Shown here in pieces: positions 50,836 through 60,186 of a stretch of 64,000 nt of DNA; position 1 is the first letter of the stretch; each line of letters starts with the position of its first letter. The notes below the pieces were generated by a model, which ran no database searches, had not been told where the DNA came from, and worked only from the letters and a program-made list of their open reading frames with translations. The stretch is from Paenibacillus prosopidis (lineage in GTDB: Bacteria > Bacillota > Bacilli > Paenibacillales > Paenibacillaceae): assembly GCF_003337375.1 (NCBI RefSeq), contig NZ_QPJD01000007.1, positions 1-64,000 of the forward strand. Direction: 5' to 3'. The position numbers were made by a program, and so were the translations under genes.

Positions 50836-51996
50836 ATGAATAACAATGAATCGCAGTCCAACAAAAAAGATGAAGAAAACGAATTGACTGCGAAAGAAGA
50901 GCGCTACACGTACGACAATGAAGAGCAGCAGGACAAGCTGTCGGAGCAAGATGCGGCTATAGAAGAAGAGCTTTTGAAAGAAGCAGGCGAAGAGCTCCCT
51001 GAAGACGCAAACGATGAGATCCGCGCAGCAGCTGCACCTTCGAACACGGAAGCCGCTCAGCAAGCACCTAAAGGCGGAAGCAGTAAAGCATGGATCGCTA
51101 TCTCCGCTATCCTGGCTATAGCACTGATTATCGTGCTGATTAAGCCGCCATTTGGAGGCAGCAATGAAACCGTGGCAACCGTTAACGGTGTCAATATAAG
51201 CAAGGACAGACTCTATGATGAATTAGTTTTAGCAGGCGGCGCGGCAACGCTGGATAATCTGATTACACAAGAGCTTATCGGGCAAGAAGCGAAGGCGGCC
51301 AGCGTTACGGTATCCGATGCTGATGTAACTGCCGAGATTGATTTGATCAAAAAGAGCTTTGGCTCTGACGAGGAATTCAATGCAACGCTTGCACAATACG
51401 GCATGACACTTGAATCCTTGCAGAAGGACACGAAAGTAAACCTGACGATCCGCAAAATTTTGGAGCCGCAAACGGACGTAACGGACGCAGAGATTCAGAA
51501 GTTTTACGATGAGAACAAAGCATCGCTGGGCACACCTGAACAAGTTCAGGCATCGCATATTTTGGTGGCAACCAAAGAAGAAGCTGACGCCATTTTGGCC
51601 GAGCTGAAGCAAGGCGCGGATTTCGCGACGCTTGCCAAAGAGAAATCGACCGACCCAGGCTCAAAGGATAACGGCGGAGATCTTGGTTTCTTCGGTAAGG
51701 GCGCTATGGTTCCTGAATTTGAAGAAGCGGCATTCGCACTGAAGGTTAATGAATTAAGCGGTGTCGTTCAAACGGAGCATGGCTTCCACATTATTAAGAA
51801 AACAGCCGAGAAAGCTGCTGTAGTTCCAACTTTTGAAGAGAAGAAGGAAGAAATCCGCAAACAGCTCGTTGCTACGGAAGCAAATGAGCTTTCGGAAGCA
51901 TGGATGGCAAAAATTCGTGAAAAAGCGAAAATTACAAACACGCTTGCAACCGAAACGCCTGCCGAAGGCGCAGCTGGAACCGAAGCCGTTCAGTAA
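50836..51996 (+). CDS. Membrane-anchored parvulin-type peptidyl-prolyl isomerase (PrsA/SurA-like)
   Basis: 386 residues. The first 80 are a strongly acidic, Gln/Glu-rich cytosolic tail. One membrane helix follows (KAWIAISAILAIALIIVLI, about 85-104), then a SurA-N-like helical domain (about 115-230) and a parvulin rotamase domain (about 235-335: VQASHILVATKEEADAIL, GGDLGFFGKGAMVPEFEEAA, VVQTEHGFHIIK). A C-terminal helix and Thr/Ala tail complete it. Classical PrsA is a lipoprotein; this one has a signal anchor and no lipobox. It should assist folding of exported proteins at the outer face of the membrane. AAGGGAG precedes ATG 50836. Confidence 0.9.
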   Translation: MNNNESQSNKKDEENELTAKEERYTYDNEEQQDKLSEQDAAIEEELLKEAGEELPEDANDEIRAAAAPSNTEAAQQAPKGGSSKAWIAISAILAIALIIVLIKPPFGGSNETVATVNGVNISKDRLYDELVLAGGAATLDNLITQELIGQEAKAASVTVSDADVTAEIDLIKKSFGSDEEFNATLAQYGMTLESLQKDTKVNLTIRKILEPQTDVTDAEIQKFYDENKASLGTPEQVQASHILVATKEEADAILAELKQGADFATLAKEKSTDPGSKDNGGDLGFFGKGAMVPEFEEAAFALKVNELSGVVQTEHGFHIIKKTAEKAAVVPTFEEKKEEIRKQLVATEANELSEAWMAKIREKAKITNTLATETPAEGAAGTEAVQ

Positions 51997-52012
51997 TTTG
52001 CGCATATAGAAG

Positions 52013-52067
52013 GCGGCAGTATCCTCCAGGTCGGTCAGACCTTATGGAATACTGCCGCTTTTTTTGT
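52013..52067 (+). terminator. Terminator of the PPIase gene
   Basis: GCGGCAGTATCC / GGAATACTGCCGC with a short inner stem and a following TTTTTTTG. Confidence 0.9.
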
Positions 52068-52454
52068 TTTTATTCGCATCGTATCATTTTAATACCGCCC
52101 CTTCACTCGGAGGGAGGAGCTAAGGGCGGCTTTGACAACAGAGAGCGCAGGCGGGCTGCTGTAAAATGCGCGTCTATAATAGCTGGGAACCGGAAGGATT
52201 GTGTATGCCATATTGTATCACTGCTTCTCTCTCTGAAGTTAATTTATATTATTCTAGTAAACCGGGGTTGGCGTAGATGGATGATTTTATAGATTCGTCC
52301 ATTTTGAAACCTGCATTGCACCTGCTTGAAGTAGACTGGCTAATGCCGGGGATAGTGAAACAACCCTATAGGCGATGGTAAAAGGGCAACGCCTGCCTAT
52401 CCAGAGTGTGGTATGATTGTGGAAAAACATACTTATCTTATTGGAGGGAACAAA
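52068..52454. other. 390-bp gene-free stretch
   Basis: Between the PPIase terminator and the epimerase gene. No open frame with a ribosome binding site and no convincing repeat or RNA motif was seen. Confidence 0.5.
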
Positions 52455-53327
52455 GTGAGTAACTACGAAGTAAGAAGCTTTAAAGACACGTATACGCTTT
52501 ATGAATTAACGGAACAAAGCACCTCTTCTCGCGTGCTTGTATGTCCGGAAAGAGGCGGTATCGTTATTGGCTGCCAGTTGAACGGACTGGAGCTGTTTTA
52601 TTTGGACAAAGCTACGTTCGAGCACCCTACTGCAAATATTCGCGGCGGCAATCCGATTTTATTTCCGATTTGCGGCCAGCTCGAGGAGCTTTCCTACGAA
52701 TGGAACGGGAAGCCGTACAAAATGGCAAACCACGGCGTCGCCCGTACAGCTGTGTGGGAAGTCGTTGACACTCAGACCGATGGCGAGGCTTCGATCACGA
52801 TTCGATTGCGCAGCAATGAGCAAACGCTGATAGCTTATCCATTTGCGTTCGAGCTGCTGTTCACTTACGCTCTGCAGGACGGAAAATTACATTCGCGCCA
52901 GCAATACAGCAATTTGAGCGAATCTGAAGCTATGCCGTTCTATGCGGGCTTCCACCCTTATTTTGCGATTGCTTCGGATAAGCGGATCACATATGAAACG
53001 GATGCGACCCGTTATTTCGATTACAACGATAACGCGGAGAAACCATTCGATGGTGTGATTGATTTGGAAGGGCTCGTGGAGTCCGTCTGCCTGCTCGATA
53101 CGAAGAAGAGCGAGATCTCGTTCCCTGTAGCTCCGGATGCGCGCGTCCGCATGACTTACGATGATATTTTCAAATACATGGTGCTGTGGTCGGCGAAGGA
53201 TCGTCCTTTCGTGTGCGCGGAGCCGTGGATGGCCAAGACGGGTGAGCTGAATCGTCAAGAGGAGCTCGTTATGCTGGGTGCCGGCGAAGCGCTGCGCGCC
53301 AACCTGACCATTAGCTGCGAGCGTTAA
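52455..53327 (+). CDS. Aldose 1-epimerase family protein (galactose mutarotase-like)
   Basis: 290 residues, supersandwich fold. It shows GGIVIGCQLNGLELFYLD, NIRGGNPILFPICGQL, MANHGVARTAVWEV (catalytic His region), FYAGFHPYFAI (second His) and WSAKDRPFVCAEPW with the catalytic Glu. It belongs to the LacX-like branch that interconverts sugar anomers. GTG 52455 is chosen because GGAGGG lies six bases before it. Monocistronic, followed by dispersed repeats and a bidirectional terminator. Confidence 0.88.
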   Translation: MSNYEVRSFKDTYTLYELTEQSTSSRVLVCPERGGIVIGCQLNGLELFYLDKATFEHPTANIRGGNPILFPICGQLEELSYEWNGKPYKMANHGVARTAVWEVVDTQTDGEASITIRLRSNEQTLIAYPFAFELLFTYALQDGKLHSRQQYSNLSESEAMPFYAGFHPYFAIASDKRITYETDATRYFDYNDNAEKPFDGVIDLEGLVESVCLLDTKKSEISFPVAPDARVRMTYDDIFKYMVLWSAKDRPFVCAEPWMAKTGELNRQEELVMLGAGEALRANLTISCER

Positions 53328-53351
53328 TAACGCGGCGTCACTTCTTTTGAG

Positions 53352-53479
53352 GCTATATTGGATATTTGCAGTAACGATGATTCATTATTCACTCACTGGG
53401 CGGATTACTGTACAAAATCCAATATAGCCTATCGTGCCGCCGTAATTTTGACCCTATGCTGGATAAAATCCACGATAGC
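53352..53479. repeat. Dispersed GCTATATTGGAT repeat, locus 3 (three copies)
   Basis: Forward copy at 53352-53374 (GCTATATTGGATATTTGCAG) and reverse copies at 53405-53428 and 53456-53479. The first two form a large inverted pair. Same family as loci 19690 and 23371. Confidence 0.85.
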
Positions 53480-53482
53480 AAT

Positions 53483-53524
53483 AAAAGGCTGCCCCGTCAT
53501 CGACTAATGTGGGACAGCCTTTTC
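53483..53524. terminator. Bidirectional terminator between the epimerase and deoC
   Basis: AAAGGCTGCCCC / GGGACAGCCTTT with a 15-nt loop; T-rich on both outer sides. Confidence 0.75.
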
Positions 53525-53577
53525 ACCTTTAACATCCAACTATACAAGATAAATCACGGAGCTTGCCTACTTAGACT

Positions 53578-54261
53578 TTAGTAGCCTTCGCCCTTGCCGC
53601 CGGTCACAATCGCGATGCCAGAGCTAGTGCCGATGCGCGTTGCGCCAGCCGCAAACATTTGCAGCGCCGTTTCGCGGTCGCGTACGCCGCCGGATGCTTT
53701 TACACCCATATCAGGCCCTACCGTGCGGCGCATAAGTGCGATATCCTCTACGGTAGCTCCGCCTTTGCCGAAGCCGGTTGACGTCTTAACGAAGTCGGCT
53801 CCAGCTTTTTTGCAAATTTGGCAAGCTGCTGCCTTCTCTTCGTCAGTCAGAAGACCCGTCTCCAAAATAACCTTAACTGCGGCATGGCCATTGCAGGCTT
53901 CAACGACACCCTCGACGTCACGCTGTACGCCTTCCAAGTCTCCCGATTTCAACAAACCGATGTTTAGAACCATATCTACTTCCGTTGCGCCGTCTGCAAT
54001 TGCAAATTTAGCTTCCGCCGCTTTAGATGCTGTCGTTGTAGCGCCTAATGGAAAGCCCACCACCGTTGTGATACCGACGCCCGAGCCCTTCAGCTCATTA
54101 GCTGCTACCGCAACCCATCCCGCATTGACGCATACGGTTGCAAATTGATATTGCTTAGCCTCGCGGCAAATTTGTAAAATCTCTTCTTTCGTCGCATCGG
54201 CCTTTAATATCGTATGGTCGATCATTGCCGCTACTTCAGCTGGCGAGTAATTGTTGCTCAT
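53578..54261 (-). CDS. deoC: Deoxyribose-phosphate aldolase
   Basis: 227 residues, TIM barrel. It begins with [15 protein letters not shown]. Asp in [14 protein letters not shown], the Lys in [15 protein letters not shown] and the Schiff-base Lys in [17 protein letters not shown] (about 154) are all present, as is ASGGVRD near the C-terminus. It splits deoxyribose-5-phosphate into acetaldehyde and glyceraldehyde-3-phosphate. ATG 54261 has GGAGG eight bases upstream. It is divergent from a purine nucleoside phosphorylase gene and close to a secreted 5'-nucleotidase, making a nucleoside salvage cluster. Confidence 0.96.
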   Translation of the reverse strand: MSNNYSPAEVAAMIDHTILKADATKEEILQICREAKQYQFATVCVNAGWVAVAANELKGSGVGITTVVGFPLGATTTASKAAEAKFAIADGATEVDMVLNIGLLKSGDLEGVQRDVEGVVEACNGHAAVKVILETGLLTDEEKAAACQICKKAGADFVKTSTGFGKGGATVEDIALMRRTVGPDMGVKASGGVRDRETALQMFAAGATRIGTSSGIAIVTGGKGEGY

Positions 54262-54511
54262 GGTTTGTTCCTCCGCTTCATTTTCATAGCTTCTCGTCCC
54301 TATCCTATCCAATTATGTGGACTAGATACGCATAATAATGTTCATTATACGAAGCTTTGTCCGAAACAACAATGACATCCTTCCGAAAAAGCCGTTGGTT
54401 TACTTTTGCTCATGCGATACGCTATGATTGTAATGCTGTAATATCATTCCAGCTAAAGCTTTCGAATACGAAGCGAGCTTTGCTTCACTAACTTTAGGAG
54501 GTACATCACCC

Positions 54512-55339
54512 ATGGAAAATATGTTAAGCAAAATAAATGAAGCTGCGGCCTACATACGCGACCAACTGCAAACATCGCCGCAAATCGGTTTGATTCTCGG
54601 CTCTGGTCTCGGTGTAATGGCCGATGAAGTGACGGAAGCACTTGTTATTCCTTACGGGCAAATCCCCCACTTTCCCGTTTCTACGGTAGAAGGTCATTCC
54701 GGCGAGCTCGTTATTGGCCAGTTGGAGGGTAAGAATGTTATCGTTATGAAAGGCCGCTTTCACTATTACGAGGGATACTCGATGAAAGAGGTCGTCTTCC
54801 CCGTCTATGTCATGAAGCAGCTCGGCATTGATACGCTGCTTGTAACGAATGCGGCTGGCGGCATGAACCGCTCGTTCGCTGCCGGCGATCTCATGTTAAT
54901 AACGGATCATATCAACAATACGGGCAGCAATCCATTGATGGGAGCCAACATACCTGAGCTCGGTCCCCGCTTCCCGGATATGTCCCAGGCCTATAACCGC
55001 GATCTTCGCGGAATCGTTGCCGCCAAAGCGGCCGAACTGAACATTAAGCTGCAGCAAGGAGTGTACGTAAGCATATCTGGTCCAACCTACTGTACACCTG
55101 CCGAGCTTTCGATGATGGCTGGTTGGGGAGCCGATGCCGTCGGCATGTCAACCGCGCCTGAAGTCATCGCCGCTAACTACTGCGGAATTCGCGTTGCCGG
55201 CATCACTTGCATTACGGACATGGCTATCGGCGATGAGCTTGAGCCCCTGACGCATGAGCAGGTAGTGCGCGTCGCTGAACAAGCCAGACCGAAATTTATT
55301 GCACTGGTGAAAGCATCCGTTAGCGCGATTAACGTTTAA
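54512..55339 (+). CDS. pupG: Purine nucleoside phosphorylase, trimeric type
   Basis: 275 residues of the PNP-I/PunA family. GLILGSGLGVMADEV (phosphate loop), FPVSTVEGHSGELVIG, MKGRFHYYEGYSM, VTNAAGGMNRSF, SGPTYCTPAELSMM and GADAVGMSTAPEVIAA cover the phosphate-, ribose- and base-binding sites. It phosphorolyses guanosine, inosine and their deoxy forms to base plus (deoxy)ribose-1-phosphate, whose isomer feeds DeoC. TAGGAGG lies upstream of the ATG, with rather long spacing. A terminator follows at 55357. Confidence 0.95.
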   Translation: MENMLSKINEAAAYIRDQLQTSPQIGLILGSGLGVMADEVTEALVIPYGQIPHFPVSTVEGHSGELVIGQLEGKNVIVMKGRFHYYEGYSMKEVVFPVYVMKQLGIDTLLVTNAAGGMNRSFAAGDLMLITDHINNTGSNPLMGANIPELGPRFPDMSQAYNRDLRGIVAAKAAELNIKLQQGVYVSISGPTYCTPAELSMMAGWGADAVGMSTAPEVIAANYCGIRVAGITCITDMAIGDELEPLTHEQVVRVAEQARPKFIALVKASVSAINV

Positions 55340-55356
55340 TATGATTAAGATTGCGA

Positions 55357-55385
55357 GGGCTGTCCATGAGGACAGCCTTTTTTTA
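55357..55385 (+). terminator. Terminator of the purine nucleoside phosphorylase gene
   Basis: GGGCTGTCC-ATGA-GGACAGCC followed by TTTTTTT. Confidence 0.9.
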
Positions 55386-55564
55386 TTATGGGTTTTACAG
55401 ACTGTCGATTAGCGATCCGGATTCCTCCCAGTAGAAGAAACACCTTTGAGACAGCCTTTACTTATAATTAACCGAATATTCAAAAAGGTTTTAATTGGAA
55501 ACTGGTAGAATATATAGTGTGGAACCATGCTATTACAAATATATCGTGAAAGGATGAAAAATGG

Positions 55565-57340
55565 ATGCGCAAACATTCAAAATGGCTGCTGCCCGCACTG
55601 CTTACCGGTGCATTATTGCTAGGGGCAACGAGCAGCGCTGCGGCTGCAGACGCAGACATGCCGGCCCCAGCCGGTAAACACATCACGCTATTACATACGA
55701 ATGATATGCATGCCAGAGCCGCAGAAGCGGCAAGCGGTGAGATGGGTTTAGCCAAGATTGCCGGTATTATCGATAGCTACAGAAGCAAAAACGCCAACAC
55801 CCTCGTCATTGACGGCGGAGACGCTATTCACGGCACCACCTTCGCCACGCTCGTGAACGGCGAAAGCGTCGTGGATGTCATGAACAAAATGGGCTACGAT
55901 GTAATGGCCCCCGGCAACCACGAATTCAATTACGGCTCCAAAAAACTGCTTGAGCTCAAAAGCAAGCTTACTTTCCCGATGATTAGCGCAAACGTAAAAG
56001 CAGCAGACGACAGCCGCCTGTTCGAGCCTTACATCATTAAGGTTGTTGATGGTGTGAAAATCGGCATTTTCGGATTGACGACGCCGGAGACTGCCTACAA
56101 AACGCATCCAAAAAACGTTGAAGGCATCACCTTCACCGATCCGGCTAAAGAAGCGCAGCTGATCGTAGACGAGCTTAAGGACAAGACCGATGTTATCGTT
56201 GCTGTCGGTCACCTTGGACAGGACAAATCAAGCGTCGATACGAGCTTGAAGGTGGCGAAGGAAGTGGCCGGCATCGATATTTTTGTCGATGGTCACAGCC
56301 ATACCGTACTCGAGGACGGGCTTACAGCCGATAACGGAACGCTTATCGTAAGCGCAGGCGAATACACGAAGTATGTTGGCGTCGTCGACCTATGGGTCGA
56401 TAACGGCAAGGTCACGAAGAAGCAAGCGACGCTTATCAATCAGGCGGAAGCCGCAGAATTTGTGCCAAATGCCGCTGTTGCTGCCCTTGTAGCATCCGTT
56501 CAAAAGAGTCAGGAAGCAATTCTTGCTGAAGAGGTTGGGGAAACGGCCGTATTGCTCGAAGGTGCACGCGAGAAGGTTCGCGCCGGCGAAACGAATCTCG
56601 GCAACCTGCTTGCCGACGCCTTGCTTGACGTTACAGGCGCCGATGCGGCGCTCACGAATGGCGGCGGCATTCGTTCATCCATTGATGCTGGCATGATTAC
56701 GAAAGGCGAAGTCATTACCGTCCTTCCTTTCGGCAATCAAATTGTTACGGTCAAAGTAACTGGAGCGGATATTAAGGCCGCATTGGAGAACGGCGTATCC
56801 GACTATCCGAACGCGAAAGGTGCCTTCCCACAAGTCGCCGGGCTAACTTTTAAAATTGATCCGGCAGCCGCCAAAGGCGATCGCGTCCACACCGTTAAGG
56901 TAGGCGGCAAAGCGCTGGATGATAGAGCGACTTATACGCTGGCAACCAATGACTTCCTTGCTGCCGGCGGCGATGAATATACGATGTTCAGCAAATATCC
57001 TCAAGCTGGCATGTACGGCGCGCTCGACGAGGCGCTGATTGCTTACATCCAAAGGCTCGGCAAAGCGAATCCTATCGTAGAAGGCCGCATAACTGAAGGT
57101 GCGAAGCCAGTCCCTCCTACTCCAAAGCCGGAGCCTAAACCAGAGCCTAAACCAGAACCAAAGCCCGAACCAAAGCCGAAGCCTGAACCTGTCGCAGCCG
57201 TCTATATCGTGAAAAAAGGCGATACGCTTTGGGCCATTGCCAAAAAATACGGAACAACATGGCAGGTGCTTCGCGACATTAACAAATTGAAAAACCCCGA
57301 TCTCATCTATCCCGGACAAAAAATCAAGCTTCCTGCATAA
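55565..57340 (+). CDS. Secreted 5'-nucleotidase / UDP-sugar hydrolase (UshA type) with LysM
   Basis: 591 residues. Signal peptide (KWLLPALLTGALLLGATSSAAA), metallophosphatase domain with ITLLHTNDMHARA, DGGDAIHGTT, MAPGNHEFNYG and VDGHSHTVLEDG (all metal ligands), 5'-nucleotidase C-domain (about 320-500: ETNLGNLLADALLD, ALTNGGGIRSSID, ATNDFLAAGGDEY), a PKPEPKPEPKPEPKP linker, and a C-terminal LysM (VYIVKKGDTLWAIAKKYGTT ... YPGQKIKLPA). It probably hydrolyses extracellular nucleotides while bound to peptidoglycan. The neighbouring salvage genes would use the nucleosides. Confidence 0.95.
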   Translation: MRKHSKWLLPALLTGALLLGATSSAAAADADMPAPAGKHITLLHTNDMHARAAEAASGEMGLAKIAGIIDSYRSKNANTLVIDGGDAIHGTTFATLVNGESVVDVMNKMGYDVMAPGNHEFNYGSKKLLELKSKLTFPMISANVKAADDSRLFEPYIIKVVDGVKIGIFGLTTPETAYKTHPKNVEGITFTDPAKEAQLIVDELKDKTDVIVAVGHLGQDKSSVDTSLKVAKEVAGIDIFVDGHSHTVLEDGLTADNGTLIVSAGEYTKYVGVVDLWVDNGKVTKKQATLINQAEAAEFVPNAAVAALVASVQKSQEAILAEEVGETAVLLEGAREKVRAGETNLGNLLADALLDVTGADAALTNGGGIRSSIDAGMITKGEVITVLPFGNQIVTVKVTGADIKAALENGVSDYPNAKGAFPQVAGLTFKIDPAAAKGDRVHTVKVGGKALDDRATYTLATNDFLAAGGDEYTMFSKYPQAGMYGALDEALIAYIQRLGKANPIVEGRITEGAKPVPPTPKPEPKPEPKPEPKPEPKPKPEPVAAVYIVKKGDTLWAIAKKYGTTWQVLRDINKLKNPDLIYPGQKIKLPA

Positions 57341-57368
57341 CAAGTTTTACTATTAACCTCATTAACGA

Positions 57369-57413
57369 AAAAGCAACTGCCCAGGCGATCAAAACCTGAG
57401 CAGTTGCTTTTTT
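57369..57413. terminator. Bidirectional terminator between the nucleotidase and DUF985 genes
   Basis: AAAAGCAACTGCCCAGG / CCTGAGCAGTTGCTTTT, a long stem with A/T runs on both sides. Confidence 0.9.
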
Positions 57414-57487
57414 CATAAATGGTATATAGTCAGGAGCCAAATGGATGGCCTTTATAGAAGTAATTCCCATCTTCTGCCTGCTGCGGA

Positions 57488-57949
57488 CTATCTCTTGATT
57501 AGCTTAAAATCATCGTAATGGAAGCCTGGCGCTACGACACAGGATACGAGTACAGGCTCGTCGCCCAGCGGCCGCGCCATTTGCCATTCGTTCGCCGGTA
57601 CTAACGCCTGCGGCTGATGACCTGCTTGCACATCCGGGCCAACAATAATTTCTTTTCTTATCTCCGGTGCAGCTTCTGTGCCGCCAAGCGTCAGCATTAG
57701 CGGACTGCCGGAATGCCACATCCACAGCTCGTCCGAATAAACCGTGTGCCAATCGGAGAACTCCTCAGGGTGAAGCAGGAAATAGATCGATGATGCCGCA
57801 AATCGCGGCCCTGAATAAGGAGCGCCAAGCACCTCCTGCGGTATTTCAAAACCGGCCTTCCAAATCTCCTTGTACCATCCGCCTTCGATATGCGGCTTCA
57901 AATCAAGCGACTGCACGAGCGGCGACAGCTGTTTCTGCAGGACTCCCAT
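57488..57949 (-). CDS. Cupin-fold protein, DUF985 type
   Basis: 153 residues. The family pattern is clear: LKPHIEGGWYKEIW at the N-terminus, SSIYFLLHPEEFSDWHTVYSDELWMWHSGSPL with the metal-type His and Glu, an IIVGPDVQAGHQPQALVPANEWQ strand-turn, and VAPGFHYDDFKLI at the end. DUF985 proteins are single-domain cupins related to sugar epimerases; function is uncertain. AGAAGG precedes ATG 57949. Monocistronic, sharing a terminator with the 5'-nucleotidase. Confidence 0.88.
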   Translation of the reverse strand: MGVLQKQLSPLVQSLDLKPHIEGGWYKEIWKAGFEIPQEVLGAPYSGPRFAASSIYFLLHPEEFSDWHTVYSDELWMWHSGSPLMLTLGGTEAAPEIRKEIIVGPDVQAGHQPQALVPANEWQMARPLGDEPVLVSCVVAPGFHYDDFKLIKR

Positions 57950-57996
57950 CCCTCTCAACCTTCTTTCTCTCTTTCTCTTTTTCGAATCAGCGCCAA

Positions 57997-58098
57997 GCGT
58001 AAACGGCTTCGCCGTCCTCTGGAGGCGAAGTGTCGTTTCGCGGAGAATTCTAAGCAGATATAAGTGTGAAACTTATAAATTCTTAGAATTTAAAAAAA
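57997..58098. repeat. Dispersed two-hairpin element, copy B
   Basis: The first hairpin spans 57997-58041: outer GCGTAAAC / GTTTCGC and inner CTTCGCC / GGCGAAG. The second spans 58046-58090: AATTCTAAG and TATAAGT paired with ACTTATA and CTTAGAATT. Then TAAAAAAAT. Both hairpins are 45 bp long, exactly as in copy A at 16323. The arms differ from copy A in ways that keep pairing. The rest of the gap 57950-58401 contains a CTCTATTTC / GAAATAGAG hairpin at about 58171-58203 and no gene. Confidence 0.8.
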
Positions 58099-58401
58099 TC
58101 GTTTACTCATTTTATACCGCATCGTACGGCTCGTCAATTCAGCGACAAAGGATAAGAATAAATGGCGCTAGATCCTCTATTTCTGCGTTACTGACTGAAA
58201 TAGAGCAAACCATAGGCGTTATTCATCGGTTTTTGGAGAGTCAGAAGTTGTTTCAGTGTGAATAAGACCAAAAATTACCGTTATACAAACTCGTCCTATG
58301 CAAGGTGTGATGGAGATTGCTCGTTTCAACCGGAAAAATACCAACATATAGAAAATCAGCAGCCGTGCGGTCTTTTATGACCACCCTGACTGCCTATTTG
58401 C

Positions 58402-60120
58402 TTATCTATTGCCGAACTGCGCATGGTGCAAACGGCTGTAAATGCCGCCTGCCGATACGAGTTCTTCGTGGCGGCCCTGCTCGGTAATGCCGTCCTCGGT
58501 GACAACGATGATGCGATCGGCATTTTTGATCGTTGCCAGCCGATGTGCGATGACGAGCGTCGTACGGCCAACGGACAGCTCAGCTAGCGATTGCTGAATC
58601 GCAGCCTCGGTCTCCGTGTCGAGCGCCGATGTCGCTTCGTCGAGAATGAGGATCGGCGGGTTCTTCAAGAACATCCGCGCAATCGCAAGCCGCTGCTTCT
58701 GTCCGCCGGAAAGCTTCACGCCGCGTTCGCCGACAACCGTTTCCAGCCCTTGGGGCTGAGCCAGGATGAATTCCTCCAGACGCGCCCGCCGGGCCGCCGT
58801 CCAAATATCTTCATCCGATGCTCCCAGCTTCCCGTAGACGATATTCTCGCGAATCGTGCCCGCGAAAAGGAATACATCCTGCTGCACGATACCGATCTGC
58901 TTCCGCAGCGATTCCAGCTTCAGGTCACGGATATCGTAGCCATCGACGGAAATGCTGCCGTCCTCAATTTCATAGAACCTTGGCAGCAGGCTGCACAGCG
59001 TCGTTTTGCCGGCACCAGAAGGTCCGACGAATGCGATCGTTTCGCCTGCGCGAATAGTCAGATCAATATTTTGAAGCACCTTCGCTTCGCCTTCATAGCC
59101 AAAAGTAACTCCGCGGTACTGAATATCTCCGTTTAACCGGTCTACCTCAGCCGCACCCGGCTTATCCGCAACGTCAGGCGCCGTTTCCAGCAGCTGGATA
59201 TACCGCTTGAAGCCGGCGATTCCTTTCGGATAGCTCTCGATAACGGCATTAATTTTTTCGATGGGCTTGAAGAAGATGTTGGTCAGGAGGACGAATGCGA
59301 CAAAATCACCGTAATTCATTTTCCCTTGAAGCACGTACCAGGCGCCTGCGATAAGCACAAATACCGAAACTAAGCGCATCAGCATGTACGTTATGGAAGC
59401 ATTCAAGCCGATAAGCTTATACGAAAAAAGCTTTGCTTCCCGGAAACGCAGGTTGTTCGCTTTGAACAGCTTCTTCTCATGCTTCTCGTTCGAAAAGGCC
59501 TGAACAACGCGAATGCCTCCTACTGTGTCCTCGACGCGCGCATTGAAGTCAGCCATATCCGAGAGAAGACGTTCGACCGCTTTCGTCATTCTGCCGTTGA
59601 AATACAGGACAAGCCATATAATGATAGGAATGATGACGAAGGTCAAAACCGCGAGCTCAAGATTGATGTACGCCATAATGCCGAATGCCCCGAGCAGCGT
59701 CATCAAAGCGATGAACATATCCTCCGGCCCATGATGCGCCACCTCGCCAATCTCGAACAAATCATTGGTCAGGCGAGAAATCAGATGGCCCGTCTTCGTA
59801 TTGTCGAAGAAACGGAAGCTCAGCTTCTGCACGTGATCGAACAGCTTTTTGCGCATGTCGGTTTCAATATTAATGCCGAGCATGTGGCCCCAGTAGGTAA
59901 CTACAAAACTCAATAGCGTATTTACGACGTAAACGACAAGCAAAACTGCACAAGCCGTTAGAATCAGCCCCCAGTCCTGGGCAGGCAGCAGCGTATTAAT
60001 GACATAGCTGACCGCGAGCGGGAAGCACAGCTCCAGAAAGGCGAGCAGAACCGCACAGCAGAAATCGAGCAGGAACAGTTTTTTGTAAGGCTTATAATAG
60101 GCAAAAAATCGTCGAAGCAT
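58402..60120 (-). CDS. ABC exporter, fused permease and ATPase (YwjA/MsbA type)
   Basis: 572 residues. An N-terminal six-helix exporter domain (FFAYYKPYKKLFLLDFCCAV onward, with YWGHMLGINIETDMRKKLF typical of YwjA) is followed by the ATPase: Walker A VGPSGAGKTTLC (about 365), Q-loop IVQQDVFLF, signature VKLSGGQKQRLAIARMF, Walker B ILILDEATSALD and the H-loop IAHRLATI. It is a half transporter that should homodimerise. Family members export lipids or drugs; the substrate here is unknown. AAGGAG precedes the ATG. Close similarity in sequence pattern to Bacillus subtilis YwjA, which lies near fadF there but not here. Confidence 0.93.
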   Translation of the reverse strand: MLRRFFAYYKPYKKLFLLDFCCAVLLAFLELCFPLAVSYVINTLLPAQDWGLILTACAVLLVVYVVNTLLSFVVTYWGHMLGINIETDMRKKLFDHVQKLSFRFFDNTKTGHLISRLTNDLFEIGEVAHHGPEDMFIALMTLLGAFGIMAYINLELAVLTFVIIPIIIWLVLYFNGRMTKAVERLLSDMADFNARVEDTVGGIRVVQAFSNEKHEKKLFKANNLRFREAKLFSYKLIGLNASITYMLMRLVSVFVLIAGAWYVLQGKMNYGDFVAFVLLTNIFFKPIEKINAVIESYPKGIAGFKRYIQLLETAPDVADKPGAAEVDRLNGDIQYRGVTFGYEGEAKVLQNIDLTIRAGETIAFVGPSGAGKTTLCSLLPRFYEIEDGSISVDGYDIRDLKLESLRKQIGIVQQDVFLFAGTIRENIVYGKLGASDEDIWTAARRARLEEFILAQPQGLETVVGERGVKLSGGQKQRLAIARMFLKNPPILILDEATSALDTETEAAIQQSLAELSVGRTTLVIAHRLATIKNADRIIVVTEDGITEQGRHEELVSAGGIYSRLHHAQFGNR

Positions 60121-60186
60121 CTTTAACTCCTTCTCTATCTATATTGATTTTCGATACATGATATACAATCGTTTCCAACCTGTCAA

